Shown: one piece after another, positions 6,592-14,342 of the stretch
Layout: each line of letters starts with the position of its first letter
Numbering within the stretch: position 1 is the first letter of the stretch
Assembly (NCBI GenBank): GCA_910586445.1
Contig: CAJUHV010000083.1
Span: 1-14,794 of the forward strand
DNA length: 14,794 nt
DNA from: an uncultured Eubacterium sp.
GTDB lineage: Bacteria; Bacillota; Clostridia; Lachnospirales; Lachnospiraceae
Reading direction: 5' to 3'
Translations under genes and position numbers: made by a program
The notes under the pieces: model-generated
Told to the model about the DNA's origin: nothing
Databases searched by the model: none
What the model saw: the letters and a program-made list of their open reading frames with translations, nothing else

Positions 6592-7464
6592 ATGGAAACA
6601 AATCACATCTCACTTTTCCCAAATGAGCATTTTCTTGATATCCGTCCCTATCAATACGGCTGGGAAGAATGTCAGCCCCTCCATTCTTTTGGTCCTTTTG
6701 TACGCAACCACTATTTGCTTCACTACATCATCAGCGGACAGGGAACGTTGTTCTCACACACCACCACCGGTGAAATTCATGAATATAACCTGAAGGCAGA
6801 CCAGGCATTTCTGATCTGCCCTGGACAGGTTAATATGTATACCGCCGATGAAAAGAATCCCTGGAAATACGCATGGATTGAATTTGACGGAATCCGTGCG
6901 GAAGAATGCCTGCTTCAGGCAGGCCTGGAGTGGGATCATCCCATCTATCTCCCGCAAAGTATCGAAAAAGGGAAACTTCTACGGGATCGAATGCTATATT
7001 TTTATGAGAATTCTGCAAAATCACCCATCCATCTGGTGGGACAGTTATACCTGTTTCTGAATGAACTGATTGAATTTTCATCTACCCGGCAGAATACTGC
7101 TGAAAAAGCTCAGAAGGATTTTTACATCAATGAGGCCGTAGCTTATATTCAGCAAAACTGCGGACGTGAACTGACAATAGATGAGGTTGCTAGCTTCTGC
7201 AAACTAAACCGTAACTATTTCAGCCGAAAATTCAAAAAAGTAATGGGCTGTTCTCCCTAGGAATTCTTAATCCATCAGCGCCTGACGAACGCAACAGAGT
7301 TAATGCGTCTCACTGATCTGCCCATTAAAACAATAGCCGCTCAATGCGGCTACCCTAATCAACTTTATTTTTCTCAGGCTTTCAAGAAATGCTACGGTCT
7401 GCCGCCCCAGGAATGGAGAAAACAAAATTGTATTCCCCTTGATTATTCGGCTGCCCTTAAATAA
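6592..7464 (+). pseudogene. AraC-family regulator (MsmR/RafR type) interrupted by an in-frame TAG
   Basis: The frame from ATG 6592 (AGAAGGAG upstream) codes for an N-terminal cupin-like sugar-binding domain (about residues 20-110, with HYIISGQGTLF and ICPGQVNMY) and the first helix-turn-helix of an AraC DNA-binding domain (LTIDEVASFCKLNRNYFSRK). It then meets TAG at 7258-7260. The same frame runs on without another stop to TAA at 7462-7464 and codes for the rest of the domain, including IKTIAAQCGYPNQLYFSQAF and YGLPPQEW. Without the TAG it would be a normal 290-residue regulator. The stop falls in the conserved GCSPQEF segment, where CAG (Gln) is expected, so a single C-to-T change explains it. 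A 222-residue product without the second helix-turn-helix should not bind DNA normally. It faces the sugar operon tail to tail, and the full-length frame overlaps the galactosidase end by 22 bases. Confidence 0.88.
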
Positions 7465-9795
7465 ATTTGAAGAGCCGGGTAATCACCCTGTACCTGAGGA
7501 AGCGGATAACCGGAATTCATCAGAGCCTTGCCGCTGTAAAGAGAACCTGTTCCATCAGCCTGATATTGCAGCGCAGGATTCAGCCCTTTCAGCCGCAGGG
7601 TGCGAAAAAGCGGCAAAGTGCCGGCGCAGCCAAACACTACACTGACCAGAGCCTCGCGCCGATCAGGTGACACCTGCTCCCAGGCTGTATAAGCGCTGTC
7701 CTGATACGGACTGCTAAGCCGGTAATAATCTCCATAATGCAGCAAATCATAATGTGCTTTATAATTTTTGACTTGTTGGTGAATCTCGTTTTTTTCTTCT
7801 GTAGTGCACCTGCCCAAGTCCATCTCATAACCAAAAGCTCCGCTCATTGCAGTGATTCCCCGGGTTTTCAGAGGAGTGATGCGCCCATTTTGCTCGTTGG
7901 GAACAGCAGAGACATGGGCCCCCACGGTACAGACCGGATAGCAGAATGACGTTCCATACTGAATACGAAGGCCGTCAACAGCATCTGTATCATCACTGCA
8001 CCAGATCTGGGGCGTATAATAGAGCATACCACCATCAAACCGTCCCCCTCCTCCGCAGCAGCCTTCAATAAGAATGTGCGGATAATCCTGGTGCAGACGC
8101 TCTAACAGGTCATAAACTCCCAGGACATACCGGTGAAAAACCTCCCCCTGACGCCGGGCAGGCAGACCGGCAGACCATACATCAGTAAGACTGCGGTTCA
8201 TGTCCCACTTAAGATAGGAGATGTCGGCGCTGGATAGTACTGCTTTCATCTGTTCATAGATATAATCCCGAACATCCCTGCGGGAAAAGTCCAGTACCAG
8301 CTGGCCTCTGCCCCTAGAAGGAGCACGTCCCGGAACGTGCAGCACCCAATCGGGATGCGCACGATAGAGATGACTGTCTTCATTGACCATCTCCGGCTCC
8401 ATCCAATCCCGAATTTCATTCCCAGATTCTTAATGTGCAAAACCAAATCCTCCAGCCCTTTGGGCAGCTTTTCTAAATTCACCTGCCAGTCGCCAAGACC
8501 ACTGCTGTCATCATTTCTGGAACCAAACCAGCCGTCGTCCATGACAAACAGCCCTATCCCAAGAGCAGCGGCCTCTCTGGCAAGATCAATCAGCCTGTCG
8601 GCATTAAAATCAAAATAAGTAGCCTCCCAGTTGTTCACCAGAACCGGCTTCTGCCTGCCATGATAAGAATCCCGCAGGAGATGTTCCCGGACAGCCTTAT
8701 GATACTGACGGCTCATTTGTCCAAAGCCATCAGTTGAACAAACCATTGCCGCCTCTGGAGCAGTGAATGCCCGCCCTGGTTCCAGCGTCCAGCAGAAATG
8801 ATAAGGATGAATCCCCATGACCAGACGGCTGTTCCCAAATTGACTGCACTCCACGGCCGCTTCAAAATTGCCACTATACAAAAGCATGACACCGTAACAC
8901 ATACCAGTGTCTTCATCAGCAACATGATCACAGAGAATCACAAAGGGGTTATGCTGATGGCTGGATATCCCGCGCACACTGCCCACACAGAGTGTTCCAG
9001 GCCGCAATGGTCCCCGGTCCAGACACCGCTCCATCAGATGGCGCGCGTTAAAGGTAAGCAAATCCATATCAGACTGGAGAAAATCCAGGCAGAGAGAAGC
9101 GCATTGACATAGGCGGATCTCATCTGTTCCCTGATTAACTACCCTGACGGCCCTAGAGCGTGTTTGAAAAATGCTTTCCGTGAGATGTGCTTCACACTTG
9201 GTGGAGAATTTATCCCAAATTTATGAGGCATAGCGGGCTATGTTGATTAAATTTGGGATGAATTCTCCGCAAAGTGGGGAGTGCAGATCGCGGGAATGAT
9301 TTTTCAAACACGCTCTAGTAATAAGGTCATAATTCTCAAAAATACTATAATACAATTCTATCACCACCTGAGCAGCAGCATCCTTTAATAAAATTACAAG
9401 TGTCTCCACCTCATCTTCCGTCCCATAAAAACCAGGCAGACCCTCCGAAGGTTTTTCCCCTTTTCCAGGCGAAAACCTTTATAACGTAAATCCACAGTAT
9501 GACTGCCGTTTTTTAATTCCAGTTCAACAGAGGGCAGTCGAAAATCGCCTACGCCGCAGGTAGAATATTCCTGCGGCATAACATCCAGCGAATAGTTCCG
9601 GTTACTCCCCGCCTCATTGGGATTTGGCGTAAAACTGCGGCCGCCGCACTGAATCATAACAGACATGTCGCAGTCATCAATCCTTGAGCCATAGTAAGTA
9701 TGCAGAAGTACATTGTATTGGTCTGCCTTCATCTGATATGTAGTATTTAGAGTATGCAGCGTAAAAATTCTGTTTTCACGGTCAAGTACAATCAT
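7443..9795 (-). pseudogene. GH36 alpha-galactosidase, broken by two frameshifts and an element insertion
   Basis: Three pieces of one gene can be read in order. 9795 to about 9455 is the N-terminal beta domain (start ATG 9795 after AAGGGGG). About 9455 to 7443 gives VETLVILLKD, FVMDDGWFG, FGI, then EPEMVNEDSHLYRAHPDW, the nucleophile block YLKWDMNRS and the acid/base block WCSDDTDAVD. This is the layout of AgaA/RafA-type alpha-galactosidases, which hydrolyse alpha-1,6-galactosides such as melibiose and raffinose in the cytoplasm. Damage: one base missing in the G/A run at 9452-9460; one T missing near 8405 (expected ATTTGG, found ATTGG); and a 160-bp element plus 2-bp duplication at 9154-9317. 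The span of 2353 bases minus 162 plus 2 is 2193, exactly 731 codons, the usual family size. It is the last gene of the operon and cannot give active enzyme as it stands. Confidence 0.92.
9154..9317. mobile_element. MITE-like palindromic element, copy B (160 bp) with TA target duplication
   Basis: The element 9156-9315 starts GAGCGTGTTTGAAAAAT and ends ATTTTTCAAACACGCTC, perfect 17-base terminal inverted repeats, flanked by TA on both sides (9154-9155 and 9316-9317). An inner inverted repeat pairs 9203-9223 with 9248-9268 at 20 of 21 positions, and CATAGC/GCTATG at the centre closes the fold, so the whole element can form one long hairpin. It has no transposase gene. Removing it and one TA restores the galactosidase frame (DLIT then RAVRVVNQG) at a CTAG site. 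TA duplication at CTAG is the known habit of IS630-type transposases, which suggests the enzyme that mobilised it. Confidence 0.92.
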
Positions 9796-9826
9796 AGAAA
9801 TACCCCCTTGTAAGTCATTTAGATAA

Positions 9827-9855
9827 ACAGTCCCGACAGCTTATGCCGGGACTGT
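9827..9855 (-). terminator. Intercistronic hairpin between permease 2 and alpha-galactosidase genes
   Basis: ACAGTCCCG (9827-9835) and CGGGACTGT (9847-9855) form a perfect nine-base-pair stem with an 11-base loop, starting 9 bases after the stop codon of permease 2. On the minus strand only a short TTTATCT follows, so it may be a weak terminator, or an mRNA-stabilising hairpin that lowers galactosidase expression relative to the transporter. Confidence 0.55.
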
Positions 9856-9863
9856 CTTTAAGC

Positions 9864-10700
9864 CTATTTTCCGCCGGTACCGGCGATTCCTTCCACAAAC
9901 TGTCGCTGGAAGATCAGGTACAGCACTACCATCGGCAGCATGGCCAGCAGAGAACCGGCCATCAGCACAGGAAAGTTGGTCGTAAACTGACCGCGCAGGG
10001 TAGAAAGACCGGATGAAAGAGTCATCATCTTCAGATCTGAATTAACTACCAGCGGCCACATTAAATCGCCGTATGCGAAAACAGCGGTAAATATAGTGAG
10101 AGCCGCTACGGAAGTTCCCGTCAAAGGGAACATAATCTTGTAGAAAGTCTGCCACTGATTGCAGCCGTCAAGATAAGCAGCCTCACCCACTTCATCCGGT
10201 ATACTCATGTATGCCTGGCGCAGGAAAAATACACCAAAGGCACTGACTAACCCCGGGAAAACAAGTGCAAAAATCGTATTAGCCATTCCCATCCTGGCAA
10301 CCATCTGATACTGCGGGATAATAAAAATCTGGCTTGTCAAAGACATCTGAACCAGTACAATGCCAAAAAGCAGCTTCTTGCCTCTAAATTTCAGTTTGGC
10401 AAATGCGTACCCTGCCATAGAGCTGAATAAAACGGCGCAGACTACACGGAAAAATACCATCAGTATCGTATTCAAATACAGACTGCCAAAAGGCAGACTG
10501 GCAACTGCATCTTTAAAATTAACCAGATTAATCTGTTTTGGCAAAATGTCCGGCGGAATCTGCATACTCTCAGGAACTGTCTTAAAACTGGTAAGGATCA
10601 TCCACACAAACGGAAAGATCATAATTACTGCACCTAAAATCAGGAAAAAATAGGTAAGCAGTTTGGTAATCAAATAGGAGCGTCTCAAAGAATTCTTCAC
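9864..10700 (-). CDS. Carbohydrate ABC transporter permease, MsmG/MalG type
   Basis: A 278-residue inner-membrane protein with six predicted membrane segments, the normal length for CUT1-family second permeases. The cytoplasmic EAA loop that docks the ATPase is intact: EAAYLDGCNQWQTFYKIMFPL-like at about residues 172-192. The N-terminal ITKLLTYFFLILGAVIMIFP and the C-terminal YLIFQRQFVEGIAGTGGK are typical of MsmG/RafG/LacG. The start is GTG at 10700 with AAGGAGG eight bases before it, 12 bases after the stop of permease 1. As in most Firmicute CUT1 loci, no ATPase gene is adjacent; a shared MsmK/MsmX-type ATPase elsewhere is expected. It looks undamaged, unlike its neighbours, but without the binding protein it would have no substrate supply. 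Confidence 0.92.
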   Translation of the reverse strand: MKNSLRRSYLITKLLTYFFLILGAVIMIFPFVWMILTSFKTVPESMQIPPDILPKQINLVNFKDAVASLPFGSLYLNTILMVFFRVVCAVLFSSMAGYAFAKLKFRGKKLLFGIVLVQMSLTSQIFIIPQYQMVARMGMANTIFALVFPGLVSAFGVFFLRQAYMSIPDEVGEAAYLDGCNQWQTFYKIMFPLTGTSVAALTIFTAVFAYGDLMWPLVVNSDLKMMTLSSGLSTLRGQFTTNFPVLMAGSLLAMLPMVVLYLIFQRQFVEGIAGTGGK

Positions 10701-10712
10701 TGTAATACCTCC

Positions 10713-11600
10713 TTAAACGTCATATGTAACCCACTTCTTCTGCCCCTGGAATTGAACAAGCGTCACAAGAAGGATCAGACTGACCGTCCAAATAACGATA
10801 GCGGAACCATAACCACGGTCTCCTGCCACGAAAGATGAGCGATAAAACAGATACATCAAACTCTGCATATCTGTCAGCGCCGGATTCGTCTCATCTGCCA
10901 TCATGTAAATGAGGTCATAGATTTTCATGGATGCCATCAAACGCATGATCAGAACCGAGAACAGGGTCGGTGACACCATCGGCAGGGTGATTGTGAAAAA
11001 CTGACGAATCTTACCCGCACCGTCCAGACCGCTGGCTTCATAAAGTGTACCTGGAATATTCTGCAGTCCAGCCAGCAAAAGAACTGCATCATAACCTATG
11101 CTGCTCCAGACAGATACAATGGCGACAGCCAGTACAGCCGTCTTTGGATCAGTAATCCATTGGATTCTGCCGCCGATCATCTGATTTAAAATACCGTACT
11201 CAGTATTAAAAATCCACCGCCATACCATGGCTACAGCCGCCGGGGCACAAACCAGCGGCAGAAAAAAGATGGTTCGGAAACCGCCTTTGAATTTCACACG
11301 CGCGTTAAGGAGCAAGGCAACCATCAAAGCCAGAACTATGCCCACAGGTACAGTTAAAATACAAAAGTAAACTGTATTCCAAGTGGCTTTCCAAAATTCC
11401 GTATTTCCAAACATATCTTTATAGTTCTGCACACCAATAAATCTGTAATGGCCGAAGCCCAGATGTTCACAGAAGCTGGCATACAGCGTCTGTACAAAAG
11501 GCCAGAAATTCAAAATAACCAGACCGATAATCGTAGGCGCTACCATAAACCAGCCCCATCTCTCCTCCCGTCTCGCGGCGGCAGATAATTTCTTATTCCT
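10713..11600 (-). pseudogene. Carbohydrate ABC transporter permease, MsmF/MalF type, start codon apparently lost
   Basis: The frame codes for a six-segment CUT1 permease. The EAA loop, EASGLDGAGKIRQFFTITLP, is intact and the C-terminus QGQKKWVTYDV is typical. The first ATG in frame is at 11546, but it lies inside the first membrane segment region (WGWFMVAPTIIG) and has no ribosome binding site. The frame stays coding upstream: NKKLSAAARREERWGWF, the normal basic cytoplasmic leader. Exactly where ATG is expected, seven bases after GAGGAGGGA, the codon is AGG (11600-11598). One T-to-G change from ATG would explain this. If so, full-length protein of about 295 residues is no longer made efficiently; a product from 11546 would lack the leader. 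The ribosome binding site begins only a few bases after the TGA of the binding-protein gene, so the two were coupled. Confidence 0.85.
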
Positions 11601-11616
11601 GAAACTCCCTCCTCTC

Positions 11617-12936
11617 TCAGTCTTTCGCCAATTTCTTGGCGGTTTCCGTGTTGACGATGCTTTCCATGTTCTCTAACCCTGTCATCAGCTCCTGCTTGCC
11701 TGCATATACATTCGTCAATTCGTCCAGTACCAGGCTCCTCCACTTAGGACTGGCAGAGTTATAAATTGCCTGCACCGCATAATCAAACTGTTCAAAGATA
11801 ACATCCAGGTTCAGCTTTTCATCGTAAGGGTCAAACGCGGCACGCCAGGACTCCTCACAGCCTATATAAGCAGGAATTGCAGCACCCTTTTCTCCCTAGA
11901 TACGCTGAGCCTCTTCCGAGCCGAAAAATTTAATTACATCCAGTGCAATATCGCGCTTTTTACCATGAGCGGCCGTAGAATAACACAGACCATTGGACAT
12001 GGTAGCCCGTCCATCCTGATCCAGGCTTTCACTATCCTCGATCGTATCCGCACACCTGGGAAGTTTAGCCAGATCCCACTTTCCCCGCATCTTTGGGTAA
12101 TTCTCCATCAGCTGCGGCAAGTTCCAGTTACCTTCCAGATACATGGCCCCTTCTTCAGAAAAGAAAGCAGTTCCAGGCGCAGTTTCGGCAAAATATGTCT
12201 GGTCAGGACACCAGTCCTCCTTCTGCATATTCACATAAAACTCTATGCCCTTAACAGTGCCGGGGTTGGTATAGCCAGCCTTTGTACGGTCGGCGGTAAG
12301 AATGTGCCCGCCGGCCTGATAAGCAAAACACCAGTATCCCAGCTGGTCGTCATTATAAGCCATGAAACCGTATTTACCGGTTTCATCGTGAATTTTTCTG
12401 GAAGCATCCACCAAATCCTCCCAGGTCCAGTCATCTGTGGGATAAGGAACATCAGCGGCATCAAACATTTCTTTGTTATACACCAGCAGGCCGTTATCTT
12501 TGTCCTTTGGTACGCCATAAAGCCGGCCATCGCTGCCGCTGGCGTTACTGCGGGAAATTTCAGAGAAATGCTCCTCATAGTAATTAGGATCTACATCATC
12601 ATAAAGGTCTGTCACATCAGCTAACATGCCGAAGTCAGCATAATACAGCAGCTGGTTAGTGTGCATCCAGAAAATGTCCGGCATGGTATTACTCTCACCA
12701 GAAGCCTCAAGCTTAGTCCAATACTCACTCCAGCTTGTAGCCTGTACATCAATCACTACATCAGGATGTTTAGCAGTATACGCATCACAAATGGCCTGCA
12801 TCCCGGGACGCTGATAGACGTCCCATATTTGGAAAGTGAGATGAGTCTTTTTATCTGCTGAACTGCTGCACCCTATAAGCGACAGCAGCGGAATCAATAC
12901 CAGAATTACTGCTGCCATACGGGATAACTTTCTCAT
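11617..12936 (-). pseudogene. Sugar ABC transporter substrate-binding lipoprotein with an in-frame TAG
   Basis: A CUT1-type extracellular solute-binding protein, first gene of the sugar operon. The start is ATG 12936 after AAAAGGAGTG. A lipoprotein signal peptide ends LSLIGC with the lipidated Cys23. The body has the family pattern LTFQIWDVYQRPGMQ, TMPDIFWMHTNQLLYYA and MYLEGNWNLPQL. The frame meets TAG at 11898-11896 after EEAQRI. It continues with GEKGAAIPAYIG and about 90 further family-typical codons to TGA at 11619-11617, for a full length of 439 codons. The family consensus at the stop is close to EEAQRIQGEKGAAIP, so CAG (Gln) to TAG is likely. The 346-residue product lacks the C-terminal helices of the sugar-binding lobe and is probably unstable or inactive. 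Confidence 0.9.
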
Positions 12937-13196
12937 AACTTCACTCCTTTTTATAATATTTCATTTAATAGTTTGAACATTTGGCTGAAGTAAGAAAATT
13001 TCGCCCGGGTCTTCCTTTTCTCACACAACACTCAAGCTGAATAAAATTATAATGGAAGGATATCTGCCTGTAAATGAGACGATGTGTCCAACATATATTA
13101 TGATTTAACAAAAATCATATTTTTATATAAAAATATTATGTTTTGTAACATTTCCCCAAACTCTATTTATGAAAAATATCTTTCTTCCCATCCTGA
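12937..13196. other. Intergenic region between the sugar operon and the transposase remnants
   Basis: Apart from the operon promoter and leader, I see one AT-rich hairpin: ATGATTT (13100-13106) with AAATCAT (13112-13118), followed on the plus strand by ATTTTTAT. It could be a weak terminator, but no plus-strand gene precedes it. No convincing coding sequence; composition becomes strongly AT-rich from about 13085 to 13180. Confidence 0.5.
13046..13074 (-). promoter_or_regulatory. Promoter of the sugar ABC transporter / alpha-galactosidase operon
   Basis: On the minus strand, TTTACA (13074-13069) and a perfect TATAAT (13051-13046) are exactly 17 bases apart, 11 of 12 consensus positions. The start codon at 12936 is about 110 bases downstream. 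No clear inverted-repeat operator or catabolite site was recognised nearby. The promoter therefore seems undamaged while most genes it serves are broken. Confidence 0.72.
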
Positions 13197-13488
13197 TTTC
13201 AGATCCATGCCACATTCTATTTCTGCTACGGGCATAAGAACCCAAAAGATAAGCACGGCATTTTCCAAAGCATGAACAGCGCAGAAGGACACTGCCATGA
13301 CAATGCACGGTGCGAAAGCATGTGGGCACGGATGAAGGAAGAGCTCATCTATGGAAGACACGGCACAGAAAGAATGACAGTGGAGGAACTGAACCCCCAT
13401 CTGAAGATATTTCATCAGTTACTGGAACAACAGGAGGATATGCTCCGCCAATGAAAGGCTCCCTCCCATGGTCAAGAGGCAGGGATAC
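13197..13488 (+). pseudogene. IS3-family transposase, C-terminal remnant
   Basis: The frame open from 13197 reads GIFQSMNSAEGHCHDNARCE then SMWARMKEELIYGR, the end of the integrase core of IS3/IS150-type OrfB proteins. The Glu in CESMW is the third residue of the DDE triad; the two aspartates upstream are missing. After VEEL at about 13392 a frameshift occurs, and another frame continues with RYFISYWNNRRICSAN and LPPMVKRQ, the normal IS3 C-terminus. TGA stands where Trp of the IWRYF motif is expected. The gene is thus both truncated at the front and frameshifted. It runs straight into an IS4-type remnant near 13485. Confidence 0.85.
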
Positions 13489-13811
13489 GGCCCTGTACAG
13501 AAGCCGCTGGCAGGTGGAACTCCTGTTTAAACGTTTCAAATAAAATTTCTCTGCCACTACCATAAAAGCCGGCAGTACGGACTACGCAGAAGCGGTGACG
13601 CTGCTGTGGCTTATCATATGGACAATTACAGAACGGCAGGCATTCATGGCAGATTGTTTTCTGATTGAGAAACAGGAAAATACATACTCAGCATACGAAA
13701 AATACAGCCGCTATCTCTCAAAGAAAAAACGATGGCGGATAAATCAGGAGGACGAGTTTCATTCAGCAGTTTTACCAGGACTGCCTGCTTAATTTAGCGC
13801 CTATGGGTTAA
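13486..13811 (+). pseudogene. IS4-family transposase, C-terminal remnant
   Basis: The frame reads DTALYRSRWQVELLFKRFK, which contains the IS4-family signature Y-(2)-R-(3)-E-(6)-K exactly, then TAA at 13541-13543. The same frame continues with IKAGSTDYAEAVTLLWLIIW to TAA at 13789-13791. The in-frame TAA stands after FKRFK, where CAA would give a plausible Gln. Near 13760 a further shift probably occurred, because another frame gives IQQFYQDCLLNLAPMG ending at TAA 13809-13811, which looks more like a genuine transposase end. Only the last quarter of the gene is present; its front is replaced by the IS3 remnant. Confidence 0.78.
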
Positions 13812-13914
13812 TCCTCCGTTTGAATTCCGGTTTTTATGCGCGGCACCCCCCACGCCCGTTCCCCGGCTGATTGGTTCCAAAGCTTTCTACCGCCCCTGCC
13901 ATCATTTTATTTTG

Positions 13915-13947
13915 ATGGAAGATTTAAAAGCGGCTCTTGATGATTGA
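13915..13947 (+). pseudogene. Remnant of the antitoxin gene upstream of the YafQ-like toxin
   Basis: Ten codons, MEDLKAALDD, end at TGA 13945-13947, which overlaps the toxin ATG by one base (TGATG), the usual translational coupling of RelB/DinJ antitoxin and toxin genes. The acidic helical tail is typical of an antitoxin C-terminus. Upstream the frame continues but shows no ribbon-helix-helix DNA-binding part, and a TA-type promoter is not seen. The DNA-binding portion of the antitoxin appears to have been replaced by transposon debris. Confidence 0.5.
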
Positions 13948-14240
13948 TGTACCAGGTCAAATTTACCACAGCCTATAAAAAAGCTTATAAACTCATGAAA
14001 AAACGTGGGATTGATATCTCTTTGCTGGATGAAGTTGTCGACTTGCTGCGTCAGGGAAAGCAGCTCGAAGAACGCTACCACGACCATGGGCTGACCGGAG
14101 ACCTTGCAGATTTTAGGGAATGCCATATCAAGCCGGACTGGCTGTTAATTTATCTCATCGAAAATGATATTTTAACGCTGACCTTAATCGATACCGGTTC
14201 ACACTCAGATCTTTTCAGGAAATCATGCACAGGCAGGTAA
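13947..14240 (+). CDS. YafQ-family (RelE superfamily) mRNA interferase toxin, apparently orphan
   Basis: A 97-residue protein (98 if the TTG at 13944 is used) matching YafQ-type toxins over its whole length: N-terminal YQVKFTTAYKKAYKLMKKRG, then the active-site blocks LEERYHDHGL, FRECHIKPDWLLIY and TGSHSDLF. The histidines, the Asp-Trp pair and the final His-Ser-Asp-Leu-Phe correspond to residues needed for ribosome-dependent mRNA cutting in E. coli YafQ. I prefer ATG 13947 because it overlaps the antitoxin stop. The chain carries seven residues beyond the usual end (RKSCTGR), suggesting the original stop was lost or lay slightly further on. No frameshift is seen, yet the antitoxin gene is nearly absent, so either it is not expressed or an antitoxin elsewhere protects the cell. 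Confidence 0.85.
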   Translation: MYQVKFTTAYKKAYKLMKKRGIDISLLDEVVDLLRQGKQLEERYHDHGLTGDLADFRECHIKPDWLLIYLIENDILTLTLIDTGSHSDLFRKSCTGR

Positions 14241-14267
14241 TTCCATCTTTGCGGGGTTTCCTGCCTG
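14230..14267. terminator. Inverted repeat between convergent toxin and phage remnants
   Basis: CAGGCAGG (14230-14237) and CCTGCCTG (14260-14267) are perfect inverted repeats with a 22-base loop. On the plus strand TTACTTTTTC follows, so it may terminate toxin transcription. The left arm overlaps the last toxin codons. Confidence 0.4.
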
Positions 14268-14342
14268 TTACTTTTTCTGCCAGCGATCGCCACGCTCCGC
14301 ATGAATCCTCGCATGGCAGGACTGGCACAGTGACAGACTCAA
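14268..14342 (-). pseudogene. C-terminal remnant of a phage HNH endonuclease
   Basis: Twenty-four codons in one minus-strand frame read LSLCQSCHARIHAERGDRW and then QKK before TAA at 14270-14268. The CxxCH zinc-binding turn followed by a basic helix is the standard end of small phage HNH endonucleases encoded just before the terminase genes. Nothing of the catalytic front half is present; the sequence joins the DUF2800 remnant at 14338-14343. Confidence 0.7.

Noticed and set aside
7443..7464. Bidirectional terminator between the convergent regulator and galactosidase genes
   Set aside because: The two original reading frames overlap by 22 bases and I find no hairpin with flanking T-runs there.
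7258..11898. Reassignment of TAG to glutamine (recoded code or suppressor tRNA)
   Set aside because: The SGNH gene in the same window ends in TAG, and reading through gives only intergenic sequence. The same sugar genes also carry frameshifts, a lost start codon and an insertion, so pseudogenisation explains more with less.
11965..12624. Plus-strand ORF of 219 codons
   Set aside because: Wholly antisense to the binding-protein gene, whose protein sequence is clearly family-like; no ribosome binding site or recognisable domain.
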